Position numbers and translations under genes: made by a program
Part shown: positions 9,101 to 16,239 of the stretch, in pieces
Layout of the letters: every line of letters starts with the position of its first letter
Position numbering within the stretch: the stretch's first letter is position 1
Notes under the pieces: generated by a model
What the model was told of the DNA's origin: nothing
Database searches by the model: none
Seen by the model: the letters and a program-made list of their open reading frames with translations, nothing else
Origin: CAMDBL01 sp964498125
GTDB taxonomy: Bacteria > Pseudomonadota > Alphaproteobacteria > Rhizobiales > Hyphomicrobiaceae
NCBI GenBank assembly: GCA_964498125.1
Contig: CAZCGE010000143.1
Span: forward strand, 1-64,000
Reading direction: 5' to 3'
Length of the DNA stretch: 64,000 nt

Positions 9101-9626
9101 GCGCGGCGCCATCGGCGCCTTGAATCGGGAGGCGCGCAAGCGCCTGGAGGTTGCCTTCGATACCGTCAACGGCCATTTCCAGCGGCTCTTCACCACGCTG
9201 TTCAGCGGCGGCGAGGCGCGCCTCGAGATGGTCGAATCCGAGGACCCGCTGGAAGGTGGCCTGGAAATCGTGGCCAAGCCCCCCGGCAAGAAGCCGGTGA
9301 CGCTGTCGCTGCTGTCGGGCGGCGAGCAGACGCTGACCGCCTTGGCGTTGATCTTCGCCGTGTTCCTGACCAATCCCTCGCCGATCTGCGTGCTGGACGA
9401 GGTCGACGCGCCGCTCGACGACGCCAACGTCGACCGCTTCTGCACGCTGATGGACAAGATGTCCGCGGACACCGATACCCGCTTCCTGGTCATCACTCAT
9501 CACCCGATGACCATGTCGCGCATGGACCGCCTGTTCGGCGTCACCATGTCCGAGCGCGGCGTCTCGATGTTGGTCTCGGTCGACCTCGAGACGGCGCACG
9601 GGTTCAGGGAGGCGGAAGTGGCGTAG
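6159..9626 (+). CDS. smc: Chromosome segregation ATPase SMC
   Basis: The 1155-residue protein is a bacterial SMC, a cytoplasmic ring-forming ATPase that compacts and aligns chromosome arms with ScpA/ScpB. The head N-terminus has FKSF and Walker A GPNGCGKSN (residues 31-39). Long Ala/Glu/Arg-rich coiled coils flank a hinge near residues 500-620. The C-terminal head carries signature LLSGGEQTLTALAL (about 1050) and Walker B PICVLDEVDAPLDD (about 1075). The frame is open upstream to 5895, but homology begins at MQINRLRLLGFKSF, so ATG 6159 is chosen. Its TAG stop lies inside the following GTAGGGTGCA repeat. Confidence 0.97.
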   Translation: MQINRLRLLGFKSFIEPTELIVERGLTGVVGPNGCGKSNLLEALRWVMGETSHKSMRAAAMDDVIFSGTNTRPGRNMAEVTIFVDNQARKAPAEFNDADVIEITRRIEREAGSAYRINGRDVRARDVKVLFEDAATGARSPALVRQGQIGEIVNAKPEQRRRILEDAAGVAGLHTRRHEAELRLKAAEGNLARLGDVLGGIGAQMEGLKRQARAARRYKELSGEIRKGEALLFYLAWTEAQSHVETEEAALVEVTHKVGVATQAEAEALRAEIELAASLQPLRQTEAERAAAYARLKIAEEGLELEARRAAERQGQLEARRTELERDIARESELLSEAHDTIRRLTEETAALASADDSSKAAESAAQSKVADVEAALAAAETQLRALTHRTAELRAHRKSLESGLGDRKLQAEKLARQTAALDMQRREIAARAPDAVRYAETTESCDQLALAAQEAERTAADAEAVLKAATAQFRTRQEASSKAKLAAGQLKTEVETITKLLLPPPGAKFAPIVDAVTVENGYETALGAALGDDLDAPVDRAAPLHWRQLDALTRPAGLPEGVEALALHVEAPQELARRLSQIGVADSAADGARLQVQLRPGQRLVSRDGGLWRWDGFVVAAGTTSPATKRLAERNRLKKLIRQSAKARAEAEEMAEAEAEAATVLDDAESAEQTRRQELRDVQTELASARAALVLMQRAAHDTETRIGAIDEAAQRASEDLMEAQERVTEIVLSLKGLAEDDGAEAELATGQESVSRQRLSASQATAALNGLIRDRQVREQRTAALEFESARWSTRVAGAERQADSLRTRLEEARRQLAECAGVPALIAGKRDSLRDELIAAERQRQEAADRLAEVETRIRTAKEHLRAVQSELVNEREGRARTEARLEAARARRAEEARRIRETLDVTPDNCLDLAGIERGAALPDLADVDRQLTRLKSDRERLGGVNLQAEDELETLTAQFTAMDTERADVEQAINKLRGAIGALNREARKRLEVAFDTVNGHFQRLFTTLFSGGEARLEMVESEDPLEGGLEIVAKPPGKKPVTLSLLSGGEQTLTALALIFAVFLTNPSPICVLDEVDAPLDDANVDRFCTLMDKMSADTDTRFLVITHHPMTMSRMDRLFGVTMSERGVSMLVSVDLETAHGFREAEVA

Positions 9627-9744
9627 GGTGCAATAGCGCAGTGCAGCGGAGCGTATTGCACCGCGGTGGCGACATCGTGCGCGTGATGGTGCAATACGCG
9701 TCATCGCGGAGCGATGCCCCGCATTGACGCTATTGCACCCTACG
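9622..9744. repeat. Extragenic palindrome, GTAGGGTGCA family, containing the smc stop codon
   Basis: Arms CGTAGGGTGCAATAGCG (9622-9638) and its exact complement (9728-9744) are 17 bases each. Internal partial copies of GTATTGCACCGCG are also present. The smc stop TAG occupies 9624-9626, within the left arm. Confidence 0.85.
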
Positions 9745-9796
9745 GCTCTCCTTCCCCGGCCGGGCTCCTTCCGATATAAGGCGCGGGCAGAGCGGT

Positions 9797-9822
9797 GGGG
9801 TCAGACCCATGGGTCTGACCCC
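9797..9822. repeat. Perfect 26-bp palindrome, GGGGTCAGACCC family
   Basis: GGGGTCAGACCC is followed by its inverse around a central ATG-containing core, giving a perfect palindrome ending 20 bases before the hisS start. Family members occur at 16803-16867, 47823-47849, 60161-60187 and at the ends of 60279-60500. It would form a hairpin in the hisS leader, but its recurrence elsewhere points to a dispersed repeat rather than hisS-specific control. Confidence 0.85.
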
Positions 9823-9842
9823 TTGGTGGATTGCAGCGCGAC

Positions 9843-11462
9843 ATGAGCAAGAGCAAGGACGAAGCCAAATCAGCCAGGAGCGGGCGGCCCGACGCGCGGC
9901 TGCCCAAGGGCTTGCGCGACATCGAGGCTGGCGAGATCCGGGCCATGAGCAGCATGCTGTCAGCCATCCGCGAGGTTTACGAGAGGTACGGCTTCGAGCC
10001 GCTGGAAACGCCGGCGATCGAGTACACCGACGCGCTGGGAAAATTCCTGCCCGACCAGGACCGGCCCAACGAAGGCGTGTTTTCTTTTCAAGACGAAGAC
10101 GAGCAGTGGCTGAGCCTGCGCTACGACCTGACGGCGCCGCTCGCCCGCTACGTGGCGGAAGGATTGAAAGAACAGAAGCTGGCGTTGCCGTTCCGGCGCT
10201 ATGCGTTCGGCCCCGTCTGGCGCAACGAGAAGCCGGGGCCCGGCCGCTTCCGCCAGTTCATTCAGTTCGATGCCGATACGGTGGGCGCCGACAGCGTCGC
10301 CGCCGACGCCGAGATCTGCATGCTGGCGGCGGATACGATGGAGCGGATAGGGATTCCGCGCGGGAAGTATGTGGTGAAGTTCAACAATCGCAAAGTGCTG
10401 GATGGCATCATGGAGACAGTTGGTCTCGGCGGCGCGGAGAGTGCCGCACGACGCCTAACGGTGATGCGCGCGATAGATAAGTTCGATCGGCTTGGATTCG
10501 AAGGAACGCGGCTGCTGCTCGGCAAAGGGCGACGGGACGAGTCTGGAGACTTCACGGCCGGTGCGGAACTCAACGAGGAACAGATGGCAAATGTCATGGT
10601 CCTTTTCGAGATTCCGGCATTTGCGGACGAGGCGTTGAGGCTTCAGCGAGTTCCCAGCCCTGCTCATGGGGCTGGCCTCGACGATATCCGCGCTTTCGAG
10701 AACCGACGTGCTGACGGTATCTTTGGCGGGCTATCATCCAGGGCTCTCAAGTCAGCGAGAGGATTGGAGGGGCTTTCAGAGCTCAGGCAGATTTGGGACC
10801 TTGCCAAGGCCGCGGGCTACAACGACGGCAGAGTGCGAATTGACCCCACCGTCGTCCGCGGCCTGGAATACTATACCGGCCCCGTGTTCGAGGCCGAGCT
10901 GACCTTCGAGGTGAAGAACGAGGACGGCCAGACCGTCCGCTTCGGCTCGGTCGGCGGCGGCGGGCGCTATGACGGCCTGGTCGAGCGCTTCACCGGCCAG
11001 AAGGTGCCGGCCACCGGCTTCTCGATCGGCGTCTCGCGGTTGCTGACGGCGCTGACCGCACTTGGCCGTACCTCCGTAGACGCCGCAGCGGGTCCAGTCG
11101 TCGTACTCGTCATGGATAAGAGCCGTATCGCCGACTATCAGAAGTTGGTGCAGCTGTTACGCAAGCCCGATGACGGCGGTCCTCCAATCCGCGCCGAGAT
11201 GTACCTGGGCTCCTCCGGCATGAAGGCGCAGATGAAGTATGCCGATCGCCGCGGAGCCCCGTGCGTCGTCATCCAGGGCGGCGACGAATTGGCCCGTGGC
11301 GAGGTGCAGATCAAGGACCTGATCGAGGGCGCCAAGGCCGCCGCCTCGATCAAGGACAACAAGGAATGGAAGGAAGCCCGCCCGGCCCAGGTCGCGGTGC
11401 CCGAAACACAACTCGTCGAAGCCGTGCGCGACATCCTCGCCCGGCACAAGGGTGGCGCATGA
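9843..11462 (+). CDS. hisS: Histidine-tRNA ligase
   Basis: The 539-residue class II aminoacyl-tRNA synthetase charges tRNA-His. It shows motif 2-type RYAFGPVWRNEKPGPGRF followed by RQFIQFDAD, histidine-binding VVRGLEYYTGPVFEAE, motif 3 GGGRYDGL and ATGFSIGVSRL, then a C-terminal anticodon-binding domain. A TTG twelve bases upstream is also in frame, but ATG 9843 fits homologues. Codon and GC use drop clearly between about 10330 and 10840 (one 60-base line there is 55% GC, against well over 65% in flanks), suggesting a recombinant middle. It precedes hisZ and hisG. Confidence 0.95.
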   Translation: MSKSKDEAKSARSGRPDARLPKGLRDIEAGEIRAMSSMLSAIREVYERYGFEPLETPAIEYTDALGKFLPDQDRPNEGVFSFQDEDEQWLSLRYDLTAPLARYVAEGLKEQKLALPFRRYAFGPVWRNEKPGPGRFRQFIQFDADTVGADSVAADAEICMLAADTMERIGIPRGKYVVKFNNRKVLDGIMETVGLGGAESAARRLTVMRAIDKFDRLGFEGTRLLLGKGRRDESGDFTAGAELNEEQMANVMVLFEIPAFADEALRLQRVPSPAHGAGLDDIRAFENRRADGIFGGLSSRALKSARGLEGLSELRQIWDLAKAAGYNDGRVRIDPTVVRGLEYYTGPVFEAELTFEVKNEDGQTVRFGSVGGGGRYDGLVERFTGQKVPATGFSIGVSRLLTALTALGRTSVDAAAGPVVVLVMDKSRIADYQKLVQLLRKPDDGGPPIRAEMYLGSSGMKAQMKYADRRGAPCVVIQGGDELARGEVQIKDLIEGAKAAASIKDNKEWKEARPAQVAVPETQLVEAVRDILARHKGGA

Positions 11463-11496
11463 TTGGGCGAACGGCAATGACGGCGCCCATACAGGG

Positions 11497-11593
11497 TGTC
11501 ATCCCGGCATTCATTGCCAGGACCCATGGTGCCACGGCTCAGGCGCCAGAAGTCGCGCAGCGCTGGGTCCCGGGGACGAGCCCCGGGATGACA
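11497..11593. repeat. Inverted repeat of the TGTCATCCCGG type
   Basis: TGTCATCCCGG (11497-11507) is mirrored by CCGGGATGACA (11583-11593), with CTGGGTCCCGGGG sequence between. It occupies most of the 145-base gap between hisS and hisZ and looks like a dispersed extragenic repeat typical of alphaproteobacterial genomes (recalled, not searched). Confidence 0.7.
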
Positions 11594-11607
11594 GCCGAGG
11601 TATCTCG

Positions 11608-12801
11608 ATGACCCCCGACGACGCCTTCAAACCCCGCTCGGCCCGCACCATCGAGGCCCTGGCGCGGCAGTCGACGATCATCGCGTCGATCTTCGAGCGC
11701 GCCGGTTTCGAGCCGATCGCCCCGCCCATCATCCAGCCGGCCGACCTGTTCCTCGACCTGATCGGCGAGGACCTGCGCCAGCGCACCTATGTCTTCGCCG
11801 ACCCTGACGGCGAGGAGCTGTGCCTGCGCCCTGACCTGACGATTCCCGCCTGCCGCCTCTACGTCGCCGAGCACGGCGCCGATGGCGCGCCAGCGCGCTA
11901 CAGCTACAACGGCATCATTTTCCGCCACCAGATGACCGCCGGCGACGCCGTGCGCCCGCGCGAGTTCGCCCAGGCCGGCATCGAGTCCTTCGGTGCGCCC
12001 GACCCCTCTAAGGCCGACGCCGAAATTCTGGCGCTGACGGTCGAGGCCATCCGCGCCAGCGGCCTCAGCGCCTTCAAGCTCAGGCTCGGCGACATCGGCC
12101 TGTTCCAGGCGCTGCTCGATGCCATAGACATGCCCCAGCGCTGGCGCACGCAATTGCGCCACCACTTCTGGCGGCCGGAGAGCTTTCGCCGGCACCTGAC
12201 CCGCCTGGCCCAGCCCGGCGCCGCCGGCGCACGCCTGCCCCAGGATCTGATCAACCGCCTGGCCTTAGCCATGCCCGCTGATACCGAGGCGATCGTGCAG
12301 GAGCATCTCGACCAGAGCGCACTGCACGTCGCTGGCACGCGCACCGTCGCCGAGATTGCCCTGCACCTGCGCGACATCGCCGCCGACGCCAGGGCCAAGG
12401 CTTTGTCCGCCCAAGTCATCGGTCTGCTCGAGGCCTATCTGGCCATTCGCTGCCCGGCGCGCGTGGCGACGAGCGAGGTGCGCGCTTTGCTGCAGAAGAA
12501 TGGACTGGCTCTCGATGCCGCGCTGACGGTTTTCGACGCGCGCCTCGACCTGATCGCGGCCGAAGGCGTCGACCTCGGCGCGGCCGAATTTGCCGCGGGC
12601 TTCGGCCGGGCGTTCGAGTATTACTCGGGCTTCGTCTTCGAGGCGCAATCACCGACAATCGGGTCCGACGCCGGCGTTGGCGGCGGCGGGCGCTACGATG
12701 GCCTGGTCAAGGCGGCGGGCGCTCAGCGCGACGTGCCAGCGGTGGGCGCCGCCATCCACACCGAGCGGCTGCTGCAGGCCGTGCGTGGAGGCCAATCTTG
12801 A
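11608..12801 (+). CDS. hisZ: ATP phosphoribosyltransferase regulatory subunit HisZ
   Basis: The 397-residue protein is a catalytically inactive HisRS paralogue that forms a hetero-octamer with short-form HisG in the first step of histidine synthesis. It retains HisRS-like FADPDGEELCLRPDLTIP and AFEYYSGFVFEA and the GGGGRYDGL motif, but has no anticodon-binding domain. The frame runs upstream to 11452 through the repeat; ATG 11608, giving MTPDDAFKPRSARTIEAL, matches family N-termini. Its stop overlaps an in-frame TTG of hisG, whose ATG lies eleven bases further on. Confidence 0.94.
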   Translation: MTPDDAFKPRSARTIEALARQSTIIASIFERAGFEPIAPPIIQPADLFLDLIGEDLRQRTYVFADPDGEELCLRPDLTIPACRLYVAEHGADGAPARYSYNGIIFRHQMTAGDAVRPREFAQAGIESFGAPDPSKADAEILALTVEAIRASGLSAFKLRLGDIGLFQALLDAIDMPQRWRTQLRHHFWRPESFRRHLTRLAQPGAAGARLPQDLINRLALAMPADTEAIVQEHLDQSALHVAGTRTVAEIALHLRDIAADARAKALSAQVIGLLEAYLAIRCPARVATSEVRALLQKNGLALDAALTVFDARLDLIAAEGVDLGAAEFAAGFGRAFEYYSGFVFEAQSPTIGSDAGVGGGGRYDGLVKAAGAQRDVPAVGAAIHTERLLQAVRGGQS

Positions 12802-12812
12802 ACGGACCAGCC

Positions 12813-13541
12813 ATGAGTGCGCCCTTGATCCTCGCGGTCCCCTCCAAGGGCCGCCTGATGCAACAGACCGAGGCCTGCTTCTCGGCGGCCGGCCTTATCC
12901 TGCGCAAGACCGGCAACACACGCGGCTATCGTGGCGAGATCGAGGGCCTGGCCGGCGTCGAGGTGGCGTTCGTCTCCTCCACGGAAATCACGCAGCTCTT
13001 GAAGTCGGGCGATGTGCACCTCGGCGTCACCGGCGAGGACCTGGTGCGTGAAACCATCTCCGACGCTGACAGCAGGGTGGTGTTTCGCAAGCCGTTGGGT
13101 TTCGGCCTTGCCGACGTCGTGGTCGCGGTGCCGGACTACTGGATCGACGTCACGACGATGGCGGATCTGGAGGAAGCCGCCGCCGTCTTCCGCCGGCGCC
13201 ACGGCAAACGCATGCGGGTGGCCACGAAATACATGAACATGACGCGCCGCTTTTTCGCTGGTCATCGCTATGGCGATGCCACACGCGCGGCGGCCGATAC
13301 CGTGTCGAGCTATCGCATCGTCGAGAGCCTGGGCGCCACGGAGGGCGCGCCGGCGGCGGCGGCGGCTGAACTCATCGTCGACATCACGACCACGGGGGCG
13401 ACGCTGAAGGCCAACGGACTGCGCATTCTCGAGGACGGCGTGATCCTGAAATCGCAGGCCAATCTCATCGCCGCCCAAGCCGCGCCCTGGTCGCCCGAGA
13501 CGCGCGCGGCGGAAGCCGAGATCCTGCGGCGGCTCGGCTGA
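12813..13541 (+). CDS. hisG: ATP phosphoribosyltransferase, short form HisG
   Basis: The 242-residue enzyme condenses ATP and PRPP to phosphoribosyl-ATP, the committed step of histidine biosynthesis. Visible motifs are AVPSKGRLMQQ near the N-terminus, GVTGEDLVRE, RVATKYMNMTRRFF and ELIVDITTTGATLKANGLRI (PRPP site). It lacks the C-terminal regulatory domain of long HisG, which explains the adjacent hisZ. ATG 12813 is preferred over TTG 12798, which sits on the hisZ stop. Confidence 0.95.
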   Translation: MSAPLILAVPSKGRLMQQTEACFSAAGLILRKTGNTRGYRGEIEGLAGVEVAFVSSTEITQLLKSGDVHLGVTGEDLVRETISDADSRVVFRKPLGFGLADVVVAVPDYWIDVTTMADLEEAAAVFRRRHGKRMRVATKYMNMTRRFFAGHRYGDATRAAADTVSSYRIVESLGATEGAPAAAAAELIVDITTTGATLKANGLRILEDGVILKSQANLIAAQAAPWSPETRAAEAEILRRLG

Positions 13542-13546
13542 GGCGC

Positions 13547-13723
13547 TTACAGCCCTTTGACCATGCAGCCGGTGACCAGGATCAAGTGCGCCGCCAGCAG
13601 GGCCCAGAACTCGTTGCCCTTGAGGAACGGGATCTCCGCGCCGAAGAATTTCACCACCAGCACGCACACGACCAGCACGATCGACAGCATGAACGACAGT
13701 ATTCCTGGAGCTTTCAGTGTCAT
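13547..13723 (-). CDS. Small integral membrane protein (58 aa)
   Basis: A 58-residue protein too short for ordinary gene calls begins MTLKAPGILSFMLSIVL and contains two hydrophobic segments, about residues 8-25 and 40-55, separated by KFFGAEIPFLKGNEFW. The start follows GGAGGGACC, a strong ribosome-binding site. It converges on hisG with a six-base gap. I recall similar small proteins of unknown function in alphaproteobacteria, but no role is known. Inner-membrane location is inferred from hydrophobicity. Confidence 0.75.
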   Translation of the reverse strand: MTLKAPGILSFMLSIVLVVCVLVVKFFGAEIPFLKGNEFWALLAAHLILVTGCMVKGL

Positions 13724-13957
13724 GGTCCCTCCTCCTCGCTCGCCTCAGCCCAGCATGCGGCTTCGGCGTGGACTGCGGGACCGCCATGCGGACGGCCGCG
13801 ATTCTCACCCTTGCCCAGGTGGGGGCTTATACCAGCCGAAGTGAGGCTGCAACCGCGTGGGCGCGCACCTCAACCCGGTTGAGAAGATACCGTGGTAAAA
13901 ATCGCATGATGGAGACGTGTGACCGATGGGCGCGGGCGCCTGCGCCCATACGGATTC

Positions 13958-14494
13958 TCAGTACCGACGGCCATGCAACGGCGGGCTCCAGGCGTAGGGG
14001 CGCGGCTCGCGCTCGGGCAGACGGCGCGCGGCGACAATACCGCCGGTGCATCGGTCGATCTCCAGATCGAAGAGCTGGCCGGAGGGGCGCAGTGCCTTGA
14101 CCTGGGCGAAGCGGTCGCGGATCTCGATGTCATGGAAATCGCTCCAGCCGCCGGAGGTCAATCGCGCATAGACCTCGCGGCGCGACAAGCACTGCGGCTC
14201 GCGGCTATAGCGCGGCGTATCGGCAAAACGCGGCGGAAAGGGGAGCGGCTCCAGATAGCCGTCGTTGCGATGCGTCCGTGGCCGATAGCGGCGCTCGTCG
14301 TCGCGAGTGCGCGGCTCGGCGTAGCGCGGCGGGGGATCGGCATAGAGGTCGCGGTAGCGCGGGTCGTCATAGGGCCGTTCTGACCGGCGATCATAGGGTG
14401 GATACCGATCATCCAGATCAGCACCTTGCACCGCCAGCGGCAGCATCGCGCTAGCGGCACACAAAAATCCAGCAACAGCACCATTGAGACGCAT
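13958..14494 (-). CDS. Secreted hypothetical protein with Arg/Tyr-rich region and PepSY-like C-terminus
   Basis: Starting at ATG 14494 after GGGAGGTTG, the 178-residue product has a signal peptide (MRLNGAVAGFLCAASAMLPL, cleavage near AVQGAD). A low-complexity stretch rich in Arg, Asp, Tyr and Pro (about residues 27-85) follows. The C-terminal part GGWSDFHDIEIRDRFAQVKA and SGQLFDLEIDRCTGGIVAAR looks like the PepSY-like repeat common in alphaproteobacterial envelope proteins. The function is unknown and the location is probably periplasmic. An in-frame start 34 codons upstream is not supported by homology. Confidence 0.8.
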   Translation of the reverse strand: MRLNGAVAGFLCAASAMLPLAVQGADLDDRYPPYDRRSERPYDDPRYRDLYADPPPRYAEPRTRDDERRYRPRTHRNDGYLEPLPFPPRFADTPRYSREPQCLSRREVYARLTSGGWSDFHDIEIRDRFAQVKALRPSGQLFDLEIDRCTGGIVAARRLPEREPRPYAWSPPLHGRRY

Positions 14495-14820
14495 CCGCGG
14501 CAACCTCCCAGACACACAACACATCCTCGCAGCCCGACGCCGGCATGATGTTGGCCCAAACCCAGACCCGGATGCAAGGCCCCGTTCATTTGCCACCGAT
14601 CGCCGGTCGCGTCCGTCACACCCCAGTAACCGGACTCGATCAGCACGTGGACGGGATTCCTGCTATGGGCACACTTCCGACCGTGAGACTGCCATGTCGG
14701 CGACGGTCGGGCCAGCCCCGAGAGCTGCCGTACTCTGCTGACGTACCCTGGTAGCCACGACGCACCTTTATTGCGATGCGCTTGATATGTGAATTCTCGT
14801 CTGAGTCGCGGTGAGCGACA
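14495..14820. other. Gene-poor spacer
   Basis: No convincing reading frame is present. A 15-base string AGGCCCCGTTCATTT at 14577-14591 recurs at 16143-16157, so the toxin-antitoxin neighbourhood is bracketed by the same short sequence. The right end runs into the promoter of the ParD-like gene. Confidence 0.4.
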
Positions 14821-14857
14821 TTGAACTCGACTTTTCTTGCCTCATACTTCGTAGTAT
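14821..14857 (+). promoter_or_regulatory. Promoter and operator-like palindrome of the ParD/ParE-like module
   Basis: TTGAAC (14821-14826) and CATACT (14843-14848) are spaced 16 bases. ATACT (14844-14848) and AGTAT (14853-14857) form a small inverted repeat overlapping the -10, ten bases before the antitoxin ATG. This arrangement fits autorepression by the antitoxin. Confidence 0.55.
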
Positions 14858-14866
14858 CATAGCCCC

Positions 14867-15130
14867 ATGACCCGAACCGAAGCCATCACCATCATCGAGA
14901 AAGCGCTACCAATGGCCGACGAGGCAACGCTTGCTGCAGCCGCCGCGCTGCTGCAGTCTGCGCAGTCCGAGCCAAGCATATTGCCGCGCGCATTGACGGC
15001 GCGTGAGCTTGATCTGATCGAGCAATCGAAAGCGGACTTCGCCGCCGGCCGCACAATGACCTCGGCCGAGGCACGCGCTTCGATCGACGACGTCCTGGCA
15101 ACTCTTGGCGTTCCGAAATCGACCGCATGA
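14867..15130 (+). CDS. Antitoxin of a type II toxin-antitoxin pair (ParD-like)
   Basis: The 87-residue acidic protein has a helical N-terminal part (IIEKALPMADEATLAAAAAL) and a C-terminal toxin-binding-like segment (DLIEQSKADFAAGRTMTSAE). The phrase DFAAGRTMTSAEARA is typical of antitoxins paired with ParE-like toxins. It overlaps the toxin start by four bases (ATGA). The N-terminus is not a clear ribbon-helix-helix, so the DNA-binding mode is uncertain. Confidence 0.85.
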   Translation: MTRTEAITIIEKALPMADEATLAAAAALLQSAQSEPSILPRALTARELDLIEQSKADFAAGRTMTSAEARASIDDVLATLGVPKSTA

Positions 15131-15444
15131 GGAGCGTGCGCTACTCGGTGACGGCGCGCAATCAGTTGCGCGACCTCCTCACTGCTGGCGTGCCACGGTT
15201 CGGTGCCCAGGTGGTCGCCGACAAGCGCGACCGCGTCTATGACACGATCGACAATTTCCTGGCCAGGTTCCCGGCGACGAAGAAGCCCCATGCGACGCTT
15301 CGACTGGTGATCTATCCAATCACCGACACGCCGTCTCTGGTGCTCTACGACTTCGACGATGCTGAGCTGCGCATTCATTTCGTGCTGCTGAAGGGTGCCG
15401 GCACGCGTCTCGAGGATCTCGACCCGGCATCGGCAGAGTGGTGA
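15127..15444 (+). CDS. ParE/RelE-superfamily toxin
   Basis: The 105-residue protein begins RYSVTARNQLRDLLTAG and continues with strands such as TLRLVIYPITDTPSLVLYDF and LRIHFVLLKGAGTRLEDLDP, consistent with the small ParE/RelE fold: two helices then an antiparallel sheet. ParE-type toxins inhibit gyrase, while RelE types cut mRNA; which applies here cannot be told from sequence. It is translationally coupled to the antitoxin upstream. Confidence 0.85.
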   Translation: MRSVRYSVTARNQLRDLLTAGVPRFGAQVVADKRDRVYDTIDNFLARFPATKKPHATLRLVIYPITDTPSLVLYDFDDAELRIHFVLLKGAGTRLEDLDPASAEW

Positions 15445-15463
15445 CACGAGAAATTTCCTCGGC

Positions 15464-15670
15464 TTATTTTACCGACCCCGTCGCCGTTTCGCTTCCGAGC
15501 TTTCGATACCCCTCCGCCAGTCGCACTTGCATCACTTCCTTTTTGTAGACCCTCACCGCCTCTTCGAGAATTTGCCGTGGCCGTACACCGTGTCGGTGCG
15601 TTTCACCCATCACCCACGCCAGCAGGTTCGCATCGAATATTTTGGTTGTGAACTGAGTAACTTTTTTCAT
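15464..15670 (-). CDS. Small hypothetical protein, possibly ribbon-helix-helix-like
   Basis: The 68-residue product MKKVTQFTTKIFDANLLAWV continues with GVRPRQILEEAVRVYKKEV, a pattern of an N-terminal strand followed by two helices reminiscent of small ribbon-helix-helix DNA-binding antitoxins. The start ATG 15670 is preceded by GGAATG at usable spacing. It lies downstream of the frameshifted gene 15758-15998 on the same strand and converges with the ParE-like toxin, leaving 19 bases. I do not recognise the family. Confidence 0.5.
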   Translation of the reverse strand: MKKVTQFTTKIFDANLLAWVMGETHRHGVRPRQILEEAVRVYKKEVMQVRLAEGYRKLGSETATGSVK

Positions 15671-15757
15671 GACGACATTCCATCACCTCTTCCACAACCC
15701 CTCGGTCCGACCTCCGTCGAGTGGTGACCCCGGCTCCGGCCGAGCCAGTAACGTGCT

Positions 15758-15998
15758 CTAGTCACACGACCGTGATCCGAACGCATACCTCACTCGCCAA
15801 ATCCGCGCCCCCTTGCCGGCCTTACGCGATGTGAACTCGCGTTTGCCGCCGCGCTCGGGTTCCCGCTTCTTAAAATCCCGCATCACCTTCGTTGCCTTGA
15901 TCGCCTCCAGCTCGTCCTTGATGAGGAAGCTGTCGCCCCTCTCCAGCTTGAGGTGCCCCCTCCTTTCGACGCTTCGTCGGCAGTTTGCTTTCGCTCAC
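15758..15998 (-). pseudogene. Frameshifted small basic protein gene (G-run slip)
   Basis: From GTG 15998 the frame reads VSESKLPTKRRKEG and then leaves phase at a run of five G (15956-15960 on the plus strand as C). Removing one G continues as HLKLERGDSFLIKDELEAIK and on to ARIWRVRYAFGSRSCD and a TAG at 15758-15760, about 79 residues. The protein-like composition continues across both frames, which suggests a one-base insertion, a programmed slip or a sequencing error. Family not recognised. Confidence 0.45.
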
Positions 15999-16203
15999 CT
16001 CTCTCGACCGTGCCTGCCGGGATCACTGTCCCGACGTTTCCGCGACGCTCACGACCCTGGCTTTTGACCACAGCCGCTCGCGGTGGCTTGGGATCAGCGA
16101 CCTGATCGCCGAACCCGGAGGGCCCACCTCCATCTCCAATACAGGCCCCGTTCATTTACCGTTCATCTTGCGGGCTGGTCCACGATCCCCATCCAGCCCA
16201 GGC

Positions 16204-16231
16204 CTTGAAACCCTGGCCGGAGTTCCTAAAT
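16204..16231 (+). promoter_or_regulatory. RpoH (sigma-32)-type heat-shock promoter of hsp20
   Basis: CTTGAAA at 16204-16210 gives the -35 core CTTG. Exactly 17 bases later CCTAAAT (16225-16231) matches six of seven positions of the alphaproteobacterial RpoH -10 pattern CYTATNT. It lies about 95 bases upstream of the hsp20 start, leaving room for the thermometer leader. Confidence 0.7.
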
Positions 16232-16239
16232 GCCCTTTC

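Noticed and set aside
7724..9704. Two long minus-strand open frames (590 and 623 codons) opposite smc
   Set aside because: They mirror the GC-rich codon pattern of smc, have Ser/Arg- or Gly/Leu/Asp-rich low-complexity translations and no family motifs; smc itself has complete ATPase motifs.
9797..9842. T-box or other hisS-specific riboregulator
   Set aside because: The palindrome is a member of a dispersed family found at unrelated sites, and no T-box sequence or specifier stem is visible.
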